A DNA stretch of 64,000 bases from contig NC_061514.1 of assembly GCF_022539505.1 (NCBI RefSeq), forward strand, positions 219,007,837 through 219,071,836. Direction: 5' to 3'. This stretch comes from Lolium rigidum (Eukaryota > Streptophyta > Magnoliopsida > Poales > Poaceae). Each line of letters begins with the position of its first letter. The first letter of the stretch is position 1. The notes beneath the pieces were generated by a model. It saw only the letters and a list, made by a program, of their open reading frames with translations, was not told the origin of the DNA and searched no databases. Positions 10,946 to 23,057 of the stretch are shown here, in pieces. The position numbers and the translations under genes are program-made.

Positions 10946-11031
10946 TTGGGGAGGCGCTAGCGAGCCTGGTGCGATGGCACAAATATCAATCTCTTGAGCA
11001 TCCTACTTGGCCTCGCTAACTCCTTCCCTAA
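10946..11031. repeat. Hairpin unit H2
   Basis: Same design as H1: left arm contains GGAGGCGCTAGCGAGCC, right arm GGCCTCGCTAACTCCTTCCC, loop 'atatcaatctc'. Confidence 0.75.
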
Positions 11032-11130
11032 ATATTAATATTTGTTTGGACCAACAATGTATGAGGCCCTTGTCATTCCATTTGCTTTGGTATCTCAAAA
11101 TGCCGATGATTAGAATGTTTGGTCACCTAT

Positions 11131-12306
11131 TGTTATCACCAAGATTTAAGCGAGTCAGAGGTGGGCCGCAGTCAAGATGGGCTTGAGGAAATATACATGG
11201 AGAATTACATGAATCGGCCTGTTATACCAAGTTGGGCTTAATTGCCCGTGTATCTGTAACATATTAGATCTATTTTAGTTTAGAGATAGAATCTTACTCG
11301 TGCACGGTTTGGTGCACGCCCACATTAGAAAGTCCCCTGGACTATAAATATGTACCTAGGGTTTATGGAATAAACAACAACTCACGTTCAACCCCAAAAC
11401 AAACCAATCTCGGCGCATCGCCAACTCCTTCGTCTCGAGGGTTTCTATCGGGTAAGCGACATGTCGCCTAGATCGCATCTTGCGATCTAGGCAGCACAAG
11501 CCCCACGTTGTTCATGCGTTGCTCGTGCATCGAAGCGCTTTTGATGGCGAGCAACGTAGTTATCATTAGATGTGTTAGGGTTAGCATTGTTCTTCGTTTA
11601 AGCATGCTTACGTAGTGCAACCCTTGCATATCTAGCCGCCCTCGCGCCTATCTCGGTGTGGGGGCGGCACCCCGCTTGATCATTATTTAGTAGATCTCGA
11701 TCCGTTACGATTGCTCCTTGTTCTACAAGGATTAGTTTAATATCCGCAATAGTTAGGCCTTACAAAGGGGGGGAGGATCCAGTGGCACGTAGGGTGGCGT
11801 TCGCAAGTCCTAAACGGGATGTTCCGAGGATCAACTTCATGTTGGTTTTTAGGCCTTGTTTAGGATCGGCTTACGAGCACCGTGCGTGGCCGCGAGGCCC
11901 AACCTCGGAGTAGGATGATCCGATTATGCGGTGAAAACCCTAAATCGTCGTAGATCTCATTAGCTTTATCTTGATCAAGCGAGACCACCAAGTATTCGTG
12001 CACCCCGTACGAATCATGGGTGGATCGGCTCTTTGAGCCGATTCACGAGATAACCCGAGAGCCGATCGAGGCTCGTATTTAATGTTTACATGTATGCCCT
12101 GCAGAAACTAAGCGAGGCATCCCCATCACCTTCCCCGACCAGGTATAGGTCGGTGGCACACCCTTGCACTTCGCATCGCCGCGTGTGACCGAAGAGCATT
12201 GCGGGCCGTCGCTCGGAGGGGTCTCAGCCAGCCGCAGCTCTAGGCTCTTCCCGGCTCTACGGTGTTGACAAGGCCGCTGCCCGCCGGTGGGTTTTGGCAG
12301 TCAACA
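11131..12306 (+). repeat. 5' LTR of the 11131-25032 element
   Basis: Runs from TGTTATCACCAAG to GGCAGTCAACA. Contains the TATA-like box at 11342 and paired 'ctagatcgcatcttgcgatctag' (an 11-bp inverted repeat near 11468-11490). Confidence 0.9.
11342..11350 (+). promoter_or_regulatory. LTR TATA box
   Basis: CTATAAATA lies ~210 bp into the LTR and is preserved in the 3' LTR at about 24073-24081. Confidence 0.6.
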
Positions 12307-12311
12307 CATTC

Positions 12312-12329
12312 TGGCACGCCCGGTGGGAC
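12312..12329 (+). promoter_or_regulatory. Primer-binding site
   Basis: TGGCACGCCCGGTGGGAC follows the LTR end by five bases, the expected place for the tRNA primer site. The tRNA was not identified. Confidence 0.6.
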
Positions 12330-12621
12330 CTGGTTTGTGATAGAATCTCACGGGATCGGCTTTTGGATGGTACACCTCTTTGCCAGCAAACTCCATCCAG
12401 TCTTGGAAGCAATTGGAAGAACAGTTCCATATGCAATACCATTCAGAAGCTTCCGAGTCTGGCATTGCCGATCTAGCACAACTACGTCGAAGCGCGGGGA
12501 AACGGTGACGAGATACATCCGAGCGCTTCAGGAATCTTAGGAACCGATGTTATTCGGTTCGTATAACTGAAAAGGAAGCATCGAGTAGGCATGAGCGTGC
12601 CTTGTAACACAGCTCAAGGAC

Positions 12622-14090
12622 ATGGCCTCCCAAGCGAGATTATCCTCGTCGGCGCACATGGTTCAGAAACTATCCGCATATGAACAGCGCCACCCCGACC
12701 TGTACCAAGACAAGTTCAAGCGTGCAGTAGTTATGGTCGATACAGAGGAAGATGAAGTGCCTGCGGGAGACCAAGAAATAGCAGTGGCTGAGTGGACTCG
12801 GGGAGGAACCCCCGTGGCCTGCAAATGGGTAAAGCCACCAGGGCCGCCCAGGGGATTTGATTTTGACGTGACCAAGACTGAACAAATCTTCGACCTCCTG
12901 CTCAAGGAGAAACAGTTGACGATTCCTGAAGGTCTCAAGTTCCCCACGGCGAAAGAGCTAAACGGAAAGCCGTACTGCAAATTCCACAACTCGCTTTCCC
13001 ATGCCACCAACGACCGCCGGTGTGGCGTCAGCACATCCAAGCGGCGATAGAGAAGGGGCGGCTAATTTTCAACCAGTACGCCATGAAGGTCGACACCCAA
13101 CCCTTCCCCGCCGTTAACATGGTGGAAATCACCTACCCCGAAGGTTGCCAGCCCGGTCCCTCGTTCAAGCATCAACATGGTAGGACCCGGAAACCACTCG
13201 GGCAAAGGTGGAGATGAGGGCAGTCGCTCTCATAGCAAGGATACGGAGGAGGCCGCTCCACGCGATCGGCTCCGTCATGATGGCAAGCGCTATGTCACAG
13301 AGGGAGAGGTGAAGAATATAAGATATCAGCGACCCCTCTCTGATCACCTCCTCAACAAATATGTGAGTCAGTATGACCAACGCCGACGGTCCAATTACGA
13401 TGATAGAGGAGATCGTCTGGCTAGAGAAGCCAGAAGATATCGTCGGCAGGATCGCGATGAGGAGGAACACGAGCGCTGTGCCACGGAAGCATCAAGGGAG
13501 CAAGATGACAACGCCAGACATTGGGACCGCCCTTCTTCGTACACCGCCGGGATTCGAGAATGAGCCGATTGCCCACAATCGGCAATTGCCCGTAATGCAA
13601 CAATAAAAAGAAGGAGGCAGCCAACGTGTCCGTGTTCGAGCGCCTAGGGCCTCTCCCGCCACAAAGCAAACGCGCCGAGTCACCTCGTTGGGCAGATCTT
13701 GAGGATTCGAAAGACGAGGGAGAAGTGGAAGAAGACAGGTACCACCGGCCAAGGTGGTGCGCCGCACGGACTCAGCCGTTCCCAAAAGCGCAGGGGTTCA
13801 GCGATTGCGCGGCCTGGAAGAAGCCGAAAGGTTGTACTCGCATACGCTAAGGAAGGCACGGCCTGATTCGGCTGCAAAGGTTCAGCGAACCCTGGATGAA
13901 GAAGGGCGTCCACGGAAAATGGAGTGGCGCCCCAAACAGAGGAAAGCAGATGATGAGACATCGGCTGGCACAAACATGGTACTCGTCTTGCCGACAGAGC
14001 TTAGCGCTCCACGACTCTACTGGAGCACTCAAGGTGGACGACCAGCAAGCGCATCAAGTCGGAGGTTGGGTTGGTTTTATCCAGCCTGAC
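12622..14090 (+). pseudogene. Gag remnant of the 11131-25032 element, several frameshifts
   Basis: The frame 12622-13050 carries a basic, mixed-charge N-terminus and a gag segment including FDLLLKEKQLTIPEG and YCKFHNSLSHATND, a Cys/His cluster typical of gypsy gag in grasses. At about 13020 the reading continues in another frame (WRQHIQAAIEKGRLIF). Further pieces at 13177-13563 (Arg/Asp-rich), 13626-13850 and 13754-14089 (RLRGLEEAERL, RKMEWRPKQRKADDE) continue the protein in changed frames. The protein would normally package element RNA. At least three frame changes make this copy non-functional. A protease or polymerase does not follow before the LINE. Confidence 0.7.
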
Positions 14091-14195
14091 CAAGTAGCAA
14101 GATCAAACCAATGAGCAAACCAGGCGAGGCTGATCCTTGTGATCGGCCCCAAAAAGTTTATGAAGGGACATTACAGGACCTTCAGTCAGCTCTCC

Positions 14196-14212
14196 AATGA
14201 ATATGGAGGCCG
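14196..14212. repeat. Target-site duplication of the LINE (left copy)
   Basis: AATGAATATGGAGGCCG at 14196-14212 recurs exactly at 22031-22047, directly after the A-rich end of the LINE. This fixes the LINE boundaries. Confidence 0.92.
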
Positions 14213-14386
14213 GATCACGTCAACGGAGGTTAATTAACAGAATTGGCAAGCGATGGAGCTCCTCCCTCCTCCCACCACCGAGCCCTAGACACCTCCTTCA
14301 CCGGCGATCTTCTTGATCTCTGGTGTTCTCTCCCTTTGGCTCCGATCATCTTCTCCGGCGTCTTCTCCCCTTCAAGGTGATACCCA

Positions 14387-17300
14387 ATGGCTCCCTCACC
14401 TCTCGGCCGTTGGAAGGTTTCTTTTGAAGTTTTGCTAGACTCTGGTAAGAGCAAGTCTTCCCCTGGTTTTTTGTTGCTTTGGCCGAGGAATTGGCTAGCT
14501 CTTGTTAATCACAAAGATGCTCCTTTGGTTGGTAAACACCTCAAAGATGGTGAGGTGTTTTTTTCTGGATCGACCGTCAGATTTCAGTCTCATGTGGTTT
14601 TCGTTGAATCTTGTCTGCTTTCCCCTCCTGGTTTTTCTTCGTTCCCTGAAGCGCCTCCTGTTAGATGGAGGGTTACTTATGCTGATCTTGTCTCTCCTTC
14701 TGCCAATAAGGATACTAAGCCAGCTTTCAACAGATCAGCTTTTCTCATCCTCAAACCACATGCTAAGAGGATAGTTCTATTGGACTCAAAGGAGCAAGTG
14801 TTGGATGCTAGGTTTTTGCTTCTGAATGAGAAAATTCAAACTCGGACGAGAGCATAGATCTTACTGTGTTCTCTCGCTCTCATAGGAGATCGTGTTATCT
14901 CAAATTCAATTTCTCAAGCTTTGCTCTTGGATACATCTTCTTCTGATACTAGACCTTTAGAGGATATGATACATTGTTCAGTGCCAAAGATTGTTGACTC
15001 CTCAGTCATGCATGGTGATGTCTTTAAAGGATTAGACTTCAAGCAGGGGCTGGACTTTTCTTTAGAATGTCTTACAAAATTTGGTCAAAGAGTGAATATG
15101 AACAAGTTCTCGACTAGGAAGCCTTTCTTTTTGGTTTGCTCTTTTGGTCGTGCAAGTTTTAGATTGGATGTTCATACTGTGGCTATTGCATTACAAGCTT
15201 GTTTTGGTGGCATTGCTGCTCTATACAATGTCAAATTCCTCCGTGACAGAAGTTTCAGGTTTTCTGTTTCATCAAGTTCAATTGGTTTCCAAATTTACAA
15301 CTTGAGTTCACGAGCACAGTCCTCTTTCAAGGTTTTCTTTCATCTCTGGGGACAAGGCGGGCCTAATTGGATTGCGAAGAAAGAAAATTCTATAAAGAGC
15401 AAAAGGAAGAATGGATAGAAGTGAAGTCTAAATCTTCAAAGGACAGTTCTGTTTTCTCGAGAATTTCCTATCCCCAAAAGGTGGCAGAGTTTAATCCCAG
15501 GATTTCGGTTTTTGAAAGATTAACGTATGCTCAGGCTGCTTCAACGGTCTCTTTTCCTCAAAGACATAATGACACAATAAAAGGTGATTTTAATGGCCGG
15601 GTTAATGGGTTTTCTTCAGGTGGTCAAAGGAATAATCTCTGGTCTTCTAATCAGCCGACAGGTATTCAATTGGGCGCCAATTTGCCGGGCTTTCTTTCCT
15701 CTTTTAAGTTCCCTAATTTCCCTCATTTGGACTGGCCCGACAAGAGTTACCTTTCTTGGTTTAAGGCCCACGGGCCGGCGCCCCAAATCCAGTCTGTTTC
15801 CTTTTTCGGAGAATTCTCTTTTTTCCAGCAACAGGTGGCAGACAACCCCTCACTCCTCGCCTCCTCGGCTTCGCCGTCCCTCTCTCTCCACTGTGAAAAC
15901 CCTCTGTCAGGCTCTGCTCCAGGTTCGCCGGTAATCTCGTCGGCGACAATGGCGAACATCCCCATCGACCCTCGTCCTTTTGTACCACATGGGTTCGAGA
16001 TTCAACAAATTCCTGGCAGAGTTGGAGTCAAGCGGGTCGTCGTCGCCCGTAAGCCGCGGCTGCATGAACAGTACGCCATCGCCACCATTGCTCCCTTCCC
16101 CCAAGGTCAGGTACATTTTGGTAATGTCAGAGCAGTGTTAGAGGATTACTTCAATGAAGTTGCTGAAGTAGGATTCGAGAGTATTCAGGAATGCCCTTTC
16201 GGAGTCGCTTATGTCCAGTTTACTAATGTCAGTGATAGAGAAAGGCTAATCCACTCTAGTCCTAATGCTTTTGGGGATGTCAACATATCTTTCTGTAAGC
16301 ATGATGAAGGCTCCAACTGGAGAGCCACTAGCTTTAATAGAGATGCTTGGGTTCTGATGGTCGGTCCACCTCTTGATCATATGAATACAGAGGATTTCAA
16401 TGCTTGCTTTCATGACATTGGTACTTTGCTTCTTTGGGAGAGAGATCCAAATAAAAAGGGCAGGGTGGTGGCCAAGGTTAGAGTAACAGACTTGGAGGAC
16501 ATCCCAAAAAGTATAAGACTGACTGAAGGCAACAGGCCAGATGCAGAGTCCTGGACTTTTTCAGTTGAAGTTCTTCAACATAACCTGCTTGGAGGGGGCC
16601 CACCTGATGAGGACCCACTGCCACGCTGATGGTGTGGACCCACACCCTTTACCTAATGATGTGGCTCCTCCTGTAGCTCCTTTTCCACCTGTGCTACAAG
16701 CTATTGAGGAGGAGGATGAAGAGCTAGATGGTTGGGGACACTGGGCTATGGGAGGAAATCTACATCAACATGACAATGTGGGCATGGAAGTTGACTTGGC
16801 ACCAAATGCTGCTTTTCAAGGGCTGCTGGATGCTATTCAAGCTGAGGAAATGCAACTGGATAATCCACCTCCTGCAGACTCAAATAGTGAGATCACATAC
16901 TCCTCTGGTAGCTCAAGTTCCAATTCCTCAAACTCTGCTGCAAATCTTCAGTTGGTTGTGCATGATGGCCTTGCAATAGATATGCTGCCTGTTCATCAGA
17001 TTGGAGAAGGGCTTCTGAATATTGCCCAAGCTTACCTTGATGAAGATGAGGTTGACCTGCTTGATAATGATGATATGGACAATAATATGCAGCAAATTCA
17101 TGAGGAGGAACAAGTGGAAAATAACAACATCAATGGTTTTCACTTGCTAGAAGATGTAAACTTGGTTCCACCCCAGGAGGCTCACCTTATCATTGGGAAA
17201 GTGGAAACACATTTCTTTGCCATTCCTGAAGAACATGATCTGACTAGGAGATTCTCCAAGCAAGGAATGCAAATTTGGGAAAAATTCTTCGCTCCACATC

Positions 17301-17974
17301 TGCATAATTCACCAGGAGGCTCATATTCTTGTGAAATTCCTGTAAGTTGGTTCAACTTTGTCACACTCATGCTTATGACTCCTGATAAATTTGATTGGGC
17401 TAGAGGTTTCTTGTCTTCTCAGTTATGGGACATTATTAAGGAGCCTATTGTACAAGAACAGACTATTTCCTTTGTTATACCTGATAAGTGCTGTGTGAAC
17501 CAGGCTCCTGTCTGCAAGTTACTTGATGAATCTCATTTTTCTGATGAGGAAGAGGTTCAGGTCTCTCTCTCCCCTAAAAGAAAGAGAAGGGATGGAAAAG
17601 TGCCACTTGTTGAATCAGAGGTAAGAAGAAGTCCTAGATTGACTCTTCTGAATGATGGATTTAAAAATCATGACAATTGTGTTGATAAAAATTGTCTAGT
17701 TTGCAATGCTGCCCCTCCTTTGATTCATAATAAAGTTGTAAAAAATTTGGCTGCATCCTTCTGTAAGGTGGAGGAAGAAGGGCTGGAGAAAAAGCTGATG
17801 AAGAAAACTAAGTTGGAAGCAAGCAAGAAAGCCCCTGGTGCAGCTGTTGACATCACTGCAACAGTGAACAAGGCAAAAAAAGGGAAGACTCAAGCTAATG
17901 GATTTGGCAAGGACAAAGGAACAAGTGCTGCTGGTGGAGTGGCACCACAGGCCAAAAGAAGGCCAACCAAATAA
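14387..17974 (+). pseudogene. LINE ORF1 region (gag-like), one stop and two frameshifts
   Basis: Frame 14387-15418 is open except for a TAG at 14855. Reading then moves to 15367-16629 and again to 16541-17974. The middle part, from about 15949, starts MANIPIDPRPFVPHG and contains FNRDAWVLMVGPP, resembling the DUF4283-like domain found in plant LINE ORF1 and related proteins. The third part is acidic, with Ser/Asn-rich runs near 16900-16940, a PGGSYSCEIPVSWFNF block near 17311, a basic patch (SPKRKRR), a Cys cluster (CVDKNCLVC, about 17678-17706) and a Lys-rich tail. Such proteins bind element RNA. No classical CCHC knuckle is visible. Joined, it would be about 1195 codons, long for an ORF1. 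Confidence 0.65.
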
Positions 17975-18288
17975 AGTTTCCTAATGTTAGTCACAATAAT
18001 TGCTTTTGTGGGAAAGTGGAATATGCCTTCAGTATTTTGTACTTCTTGGACAGTCAGTAAACTCTTACTTGGGTTGCTTTTGTGGAGATCCTGGTTGCAA
18101 TGGATATATGTATTGCAAATTTGTATAAGCCATGACCTGTGCTTGTCAATCTTCTGCTTACAAAGGCTTTGTTTGCCCATGTTCTGCTTACACAAGATTT
18201 GCTTATGTGCTTTCATCAGTCCTCAGTGTAATGTTGTTTGGAGCACTAGCTGCTTCCATGAGAAAATCAAAATCTCCTTTAGTTACTA
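17975..18288. other. LINE inter-ORF spacer
   Basis: About 310 bp without a coherent frame. It holds a loose repeat of 'tctgcttacaaaggctttg' and 'tctgcttacacaagatttg' (18150-18205). Confidence 0.5.
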
Positions 18289-18693
18289 ATGGATCACAAA
18301 AGATTATGGAAAATTTTAAACTGGAATCTCAGAGGCATTAATTCTGAAAAGAAATGGCTTGCTCTAGCCAGCAAAATTGAGGAATCAAATTGTGACATCA
18401 TCTGCTTACAAGAGACAAAAAGGGAATCTTTTGACATGGATTATATTAAAAAATTCTGTCCAAAAAAATTCAATAAGTTTGAATTCTTGCCTTCAGTAGG
18501 CACAGCAGGGGGAATAATAATTATTTGGAGTAGCTCCCTTTTCACTGGTTCTCTTGCTTTCCAAAATGAATTATCTATATCAGTGTCATTCACCTGTAAT
18601 CTCTCAAGGAATTCTTGGATTTTAACTAATGTTTATGGACCCATCAATGCGGACAGAAAGCTGATTTTATTGAGTGGTTCACCAACATTGTAA
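18289..18693 (+). pseudogene. LINE ORF2, endonuclease part
   Basis: This frame encodes the start of an exonuclease-endonuclease-phosphatase fold: NWNLRGIN near the N-terminus and the catalytic ICLQETK motif at about residues 39-45, followed by GTAGGIIIIW and TNVYGP. It nicks target DNA for insertion. The frame ends at 18693 with a shift. The next ~90 bp (GDFNFI-like sequence near 18725) continue the domain in other frames before the long frame at 18786. ATG 18289 is a likely start because it directly precedes the conserved motif. Confidence 0.75.
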
Positions 18694-18785
18694 TGCCCGA
18701 TGATATGGACTCGGCTGATCTTGGGAGACTTTAATTTCATCGGACAACCATCGGACAGAATAAACCAGGAGGGGATATTAATGGA

Positions 18786-21700
18786 ATGCTTCTTTTTAAT
18801 GAAGCTATAAGTAATCTGGGGTTGGTGGAATTACCTCGAAAGGTAGAAAATACACATGGAGTAACATGCGGAAAACTCCTTTGCTTGAAAGGCTTGACTG
18901 GTTCTTTACCTCTCGCCTCTTGGACAAGTACATACCCTTCCACCTTGGTATACCCTCCGGTTAAGCCAACTTCCGATCATGTACCCCGTGTCATTTCTAT
19001 TGGAACTAGTATTCCTAAAGCAAGAGTCTTCAGATTTGAAAATTACTGGTTACAACATAGTGACTTTAAGCAAATTGTGGAAAATAGTTGGAAAATTCCA
19101 GTTGGACACACTGATCCTGCCAAAAGAATTACTGCTAAGCTGAAGAACTTAAGGAAAAGTATCAAGACCTGGGCAAGAAATCTGCCATGCCTCAGAAAAC
19201 TGATTGATAAAGTTAATTCAGTCATTGAATTCTTGGACAATATTGAAGAGCTTAGAACTCTTTCTCTTGAAGAATGGAATCTTAGGGACATTTTAAAAAG
19301 TCATGTTATCACTCTCTTACAAAATCAAAAAACTTATTGGAAACAGAGAGGCAAGATCAAATGGGTGAAGCTTGGAGATGCAAATACAAGATTCTTCCAC
19401 AACAAAGCAACAATCAATTATAGACATAATTTCATTTCTATGTTGATGAATGAAAGCTTATCAGAAATTACAGATCATGATAGTAAAGCTGAGATCTTAT
19501 GGAAGTCCTTTAAAGAGAGAATGGGGCAATCTGACAAGCCAAATATGCAATTCAATTTATCAGAGTTTTTTGGGGAAGGCATGGATTCTGCAACTAGTAC
19601 ACAGTTAGAGGAACCTTTCTCTGATAAAGAAATAGAGGATGTCATAAAGGATTTGCCAAATGACAAGTCACCAGGACCTGATGGTTTCAATAATGAATTC
19701 TTCAAAAACTGTTGGCAAATTATTGGAGAGGATGTCAAGGATCTGATAAGAAAATTCTATGAAGGAGAATTAAACATGGAAAGTATTAATACTTCCTATA
19801 TTACCCTCATTCCAAAGATTGATAATCCTCTGCACCCAAGTGACTTCAGACCAATTTCCTTACTCAATTCTGTTCTCAAAATCATCACCAAACTGCTGGC
19901 TAATAGACTACAGAAAATAATCCTTCAACTTGTCCATAAGAATCAATATGGATTTCTGAAACAAAGATCTATACAAGACTGCTTGGGATGGGCTTTTGAA
20001 TATTTGTTTCAATGTCATAAATCCAAGGAGGAGATTGTTATCCTTAAGCTTGACTTTGAAAAAGCTTTTGACAAGATTGAACATAACACAATTCTAGAAA
20101 TTCTTAAAGCAAGAGGTTTTGGAGCAAGATGGATTAAATGGATTAAAATGATTCTAGGTTCTGGTACCTCAGCAATCCTTCTTAATGGAACTCCTGGAAA
20201 AAAATTCTATTGCAAGAGAGGGGTAAGACAAGGGGATCCACTTTCACCCTTACTGTTTGTGTTAGCAGCAGATTTACTTCAATCTATTCTGAACAAGGCC
20301 ATGTCACAAAATTTGATTGAAAGGCCAATACCTTGCAGAGCCTGCCCAGACTTCCCTATAATTCAATACGCAGATGACACTTTGGTTATTTTGAAGGCAG
20401 ATGCAAGAAATTTAATATGTCTAAAAGCCCTGCTTCAAACTTTTGCTGATTCAACTGGACTGAGGGTGAATTACAACAAATCAAGCATGATACCCATAAA
20501 CTTAAGTGAAGAAAGGCTCAATCATTTTGCTGCAACAATGAACTGCAAAAAAGGGTCTCTTCCTTTCACATACCTTGGTCTCCCCCTGTGTATTGTCAAA
20601 CCTAGCATGGAGCATTTTATGCCAATTATTCAGAGAACTCAAACAAGACTTGGTGGAATTGCAGATTTCCTAAATTATGGAGGAAAGCTTCAACTTGTTA
20701 AATCAGTACTATCATCCATGCCAATCTTCTTCATGTGCTGTTTTGATGTTCCAGTCTCCATAAAAGAACAAGTGGTGAAGTATATGAGACACTGCTTATG
20801 GAGAAAAAAACAAACAGAGGTGCAAGCTAATGGCTCTGCTCTTGTAGCCTGGAAGAAAATCTGCAAACCCAAAGAGCAAGGAGGACTGGGAGTTCTCAAC
20901 TTGGAGATACAGAATAAGGCACTAATGCTGAAAAATCTACATAAATTCTTCAATAACCTTGACATACCCTGGGTACATTTAATCAGAGATACATATTATA
21001 GTAATGGAGAATTACCCACAAATAGTTTGGAAGGTTCTTTCTGGTGGAAATCACATCTCAAGCTTCTTGATATTTACAAGGGTTTAGCTAAGTGCTCTGT
21101 GGGTAATGGAAGGACTGTAAACTTCTGGACAGATCTATGGGAACAAAACTGCTTGCACCAAAGATTCCCACATTTATTTACCTTTGCTAAACATACAGAC
21201 TGGAATGTAGAGAAGGTAATTCATACTGAGTACCTGGAAGATCTATTCCATCTACCACTCTCACAACAGGCTTATGAAGAATATCAAAACCTAGAAGTGA
21301 TCTGCCAAAATACTCTCATAAGAGTACAAGAAGGCAATGGAGATCAATGGACTTATATTTGGGGGAATAAGGAATTTTCATCACAAAGAGCATATAAAGC
21401 TATGATTGGTTTTACTCCCACACCAAAAATTTTCGACAGAATTTGGAAAACCTCATGCCAAGCAAAACATAAATTTTTCTTCTGGTTGCTCTTGCATGAT
21501 CGTTTAAACACAAGGAACTTGCTAAGAAGGAAAAACTTCCAGATTCAAAGTTATCAATGTGTTGCAATGGAGTGTCACGTGGAAGAAACACTAGTTCATT
21601 TATTCTGGAGGTGTCCTCTAGCTGAACAATGTTGGGATTCTATATGTCCACAGAGAGATAGAAGATTATCCATTATGGAAGCCTTTGAGGAGATGAGAAC

Positions 21701-21908
21701 ATTACTAAAATTACCATTTGCAATGGATGTGTTAATTCTGGCAGCCTGGGGAATTTGGATTGTCAGAAATAATAAGCTCTTTGAGAATAAAAGTGCCACT
21801 TTCAGGTCCTGGAAAGCTATTTACACTCAAGAGTTGAGAATGCTGGAGCACAGAATGAAGAAAAAGCATGCTACCTCTTTTAAAGAATGGCTTCAAACCA
21901 TAGTTTAG
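18786..21908 (+). CDS. LINE ORF2, reverse transcriptase and zf-RVT domains
   Basis: A 1040-codon open frame. The linker includes [11 protein letters not shown] (about 195-205). Reverse transcriptase motifs follow in order: KSPGPDGF (294-301), [10 protein letters not shown] (420-429), [11 protein letters not shown] (478-488) and the catalytic YADD (528-531). A C-terminal zf-RVT region (about 866-955) has paired Cys (925, 930) and FWRCP. The enzyme copies element RNA at the nicked target. The first ~90 residues are the end of the endonuclease in a shifted frame, so ATG 18786 is only the first Met of the open stretch. The RT core itself looks intact. Confidence 0.88.
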   Translation: MLLFNEAISNLGLVELPRKVENTHGVTCGKLLCLKGLTGSLPLASWTSTYPSTLVYPPVKPTSDHVPRVISIGTSIPKARVFRFENYWLQHSDFKQIVENSWKIPVGHTDPAKRITAKLKNLRKSIKTWARNLPCLRKLIDKVNSVIEFLDNIEELRTLSLEEWNLRDILKSHVITLLQNQKTYWKQRGKIKWVKLGDANTRFFHNKATINYRHNFISMLMNESLSEITDHDSKAEILWKSFKERMGQSDKPNMQFNLSEFFGEGMDSATSTQLEEPFSDKEIEDVIKDLPNDKSPGPDGFNNEFFKNCWQIIGEDVKDLIRKFYEGELNMESINTSYITLIPKIDNPLHPSDFRPISLLNSVLKIITKLLANRLQKIILQLVHKNQYGFLKQRSIQDCLGWAFEYLFQCHKSKEEIVILKLDFEKAFDKIEHNTILEILKARGFGARWIKWIKMILGSGTSAILLNGTPGKKFYCKRGVRQGDPLSPLLFVLAADLLQSILNKAMSQNLIERPIPCRACPDFPIIQYADDTLVILKADARNLICLKALLQTFADSTGLRVNYNKSSMIPINLSEERLNHFAATMNCKKGSLPFTYLGLPLCIVKPSMEHFMPIIQRTQTRLGGIADFLNYGGKLQLVKSVLSSMPIFFMCCFDVPVSIKEQVVKYMRHCLWRKKQTEVQANGSALVAWKKICKPKEQGGLGVLNLEIQNKALMLKNLHKFFNNLDIPWVHLIRDTYYSNGELPTNSLEGSFWWKSHLKLLDIYKGLAKCSVGNGRTVNFWTDLWEQNCLHQRFPHLFTFAKHTDWNVEKVIHTEYLEDLFHLPLSQQAYEEYQNLEVICQNTLIRVQEGNGDQWTYIWGNKEFSSQRAYKAMIGFTPTPKIFDRIWKTSCQAKHKFFFWLLLHDRLNTRNLLRRKNFQIQSYQCVAMECHVEETLVHLFWRCPLAEQCWDSICPQRDRRLSIMEAFEEMRTLLKLPFAMDVLILAAWGIWIVRNNKLFENKSATFRSWKAIYTQELRMLEHRMKKKHATSFKEWLQTIV

Positions 21909-21996
21909 ACTAGATTTATTTATCTTTCCTGAGAGTTTCTCACTCTCTATGTAATTTATACTCTTGTACTCTTTTAATATTAATAAAAAAAAATTG

Positions 21997-22015
21997 CAGT
22001 GGGTTAACCCCACTG
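21997..22015 (+). terminator. 3'-terminal stem-loop of the LINE
   Basis: CAGTGGG and CCCACTG pair around a short TTAAC loop just upstream of the LINE's A-rich end, preceded by an AATAAA-like stretch (taataaaa, 21981). Terminal hairpins are used by some LINE reverse transcriptases to recognise their own RNA; that use here is inferred. It is not a bacterial-type terminator. Confidence 0.5.
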
Positions 22016-22047
22016 TTTTACCCTCAAAAAAATGAATATGGAGGCCG

Positions 22048-23057
22048 ATTCCAGCAATCGGCCAAAATTACTTCCACCACATGTTCTGCTTGCGTTCAGC
22101 ACCGATCTACTGGGCAGTGACCACGTCGGCAGACGAGAGTCAGCGTGGATTTTTGCGGAGCCGACGTACAAGTGCAGTGCCCTGACTAACCATACAAGCC
22201 GATATCTGCAGTCATTCAGCAGGTATCGGCTCGGGGGGCATATAATCAGATGAACATGTGCAGATAAACATGTGAGAACATACGTGCAAGGGGACATTGG
22301 GGGCCGATTAAAGGAAATCGGCCAAATAAAAAAAAATATATATATGAAAATTAGAAAATTTTCGAACACAGCCGATGCAGCAGGCATCGACTTCAGAATC
22401 AAGAAACAGCCGATGCGTAGCCATCGACTCTAGTTGTGCGATGATTATCAAGCCTCCACCAAATCCAGGATTTCCAATCGTGGGGCTAGTTCAGCTCGAA
22501 ACGGAAGATTATCGGTACTGTCGGAGGAAGAAAGAGGATCGGCCGTGGCGCATTCTCTCTGACATTCTCGCCTCGAGTGAGGCTCGGGGGGCAGCAGGCT
22601 CGAGTAAGGCTCGGGGGGCAGCAGGCCTAGTGGATACTCTGTTTAAAGAACCGATGGGGATACCATCGGCTGATCCTTCATTGCAACCTTCTTCACAATG
22701 ATGGGTACTGAAAAGGATTATTGAGTTTGGTTGGAAAAGTTCGAAGGTTTTCCTGAAGATCCTGCATTTTCCACCAGATTTAGAAAATCATCAGTCGAAG
22801 AAGAGAAGGGTGAATTTCAAAGGACCGATGCGGTGCGATCGGCTCATTACGCATTGGCAAAGGGGATGAATCGGCAAGGTCAGTAGAAGAGAGAATCGGC
22901 TCAATTAAACTCGAAGGAATCGGCAAAATCAAAATTGGGGAAAAGTTCTTCATTGATTAAGATGAGATTTCTTACATAAAGAGCTAATTGCTCTCAAAAG
23001 GGAAATACTAGGGGTCCATTGCCCCGTCCGCTACTACTCGGCCCTATTCTAGAGGTC
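22048..23057 (+). other. Non-coding 3' internal region of the 11131-25032 element
   Basis: No coherent frame. Multiple 'ccgat...atcggc' phrases recur (22046, 22302, 22371, 22408, 22651, 22826, 22868), and 'gaggctcggggggcagcaggc' is duplicated in tandem (about 22580-22625). The sequence resembles the long 3' leader typical of grass gypsy elements. Confidence 0.5.

Larger units (their letters stand above)
10606..11130 (+). mobile_element. CACTA-A internal segment, left of the LTR insertion
   Basis: Contains tandemly arranged units starting 'ttaatatttgttccgaccaac' (near 10610, 10801, 11035), each followed by 'tatgaggc', 'gccgatgatta' and a hairpin. The sequence resumes at 25033 after the LTR element, with the cctat duplication at 11126-11130 and 25033-25037, so the two segments were once contiguous. 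Confidence 0.7.
14213..22030 (+). mobile_element. Full-length LINE (non-LTR retrotransposon)
   Basis: Bounded by a 17-bp direct repeat (14196-14212, 22031-22047), with a short A-tract end (ctcaaaaaaa). It has an ORF1-like region (14387-17974) and an ORF2 with apurinic endonuclease, reverse transcriptase and zf-RVT domains (18289-21908). Its length (7.8 kb) and the perfect duplication indicate a full-length, fairly recent copy, although both ORFs have acquired frame breaks. It inserted into the internal region of the LTR element at 11131-25032. Confidence 0.92.

Noticed and set aside
15616..16116. Minus-strand ORFs opposite LINE ORF1
   Set aside because: No motifs, and the plus-strand frame has the recognised LINE domains.
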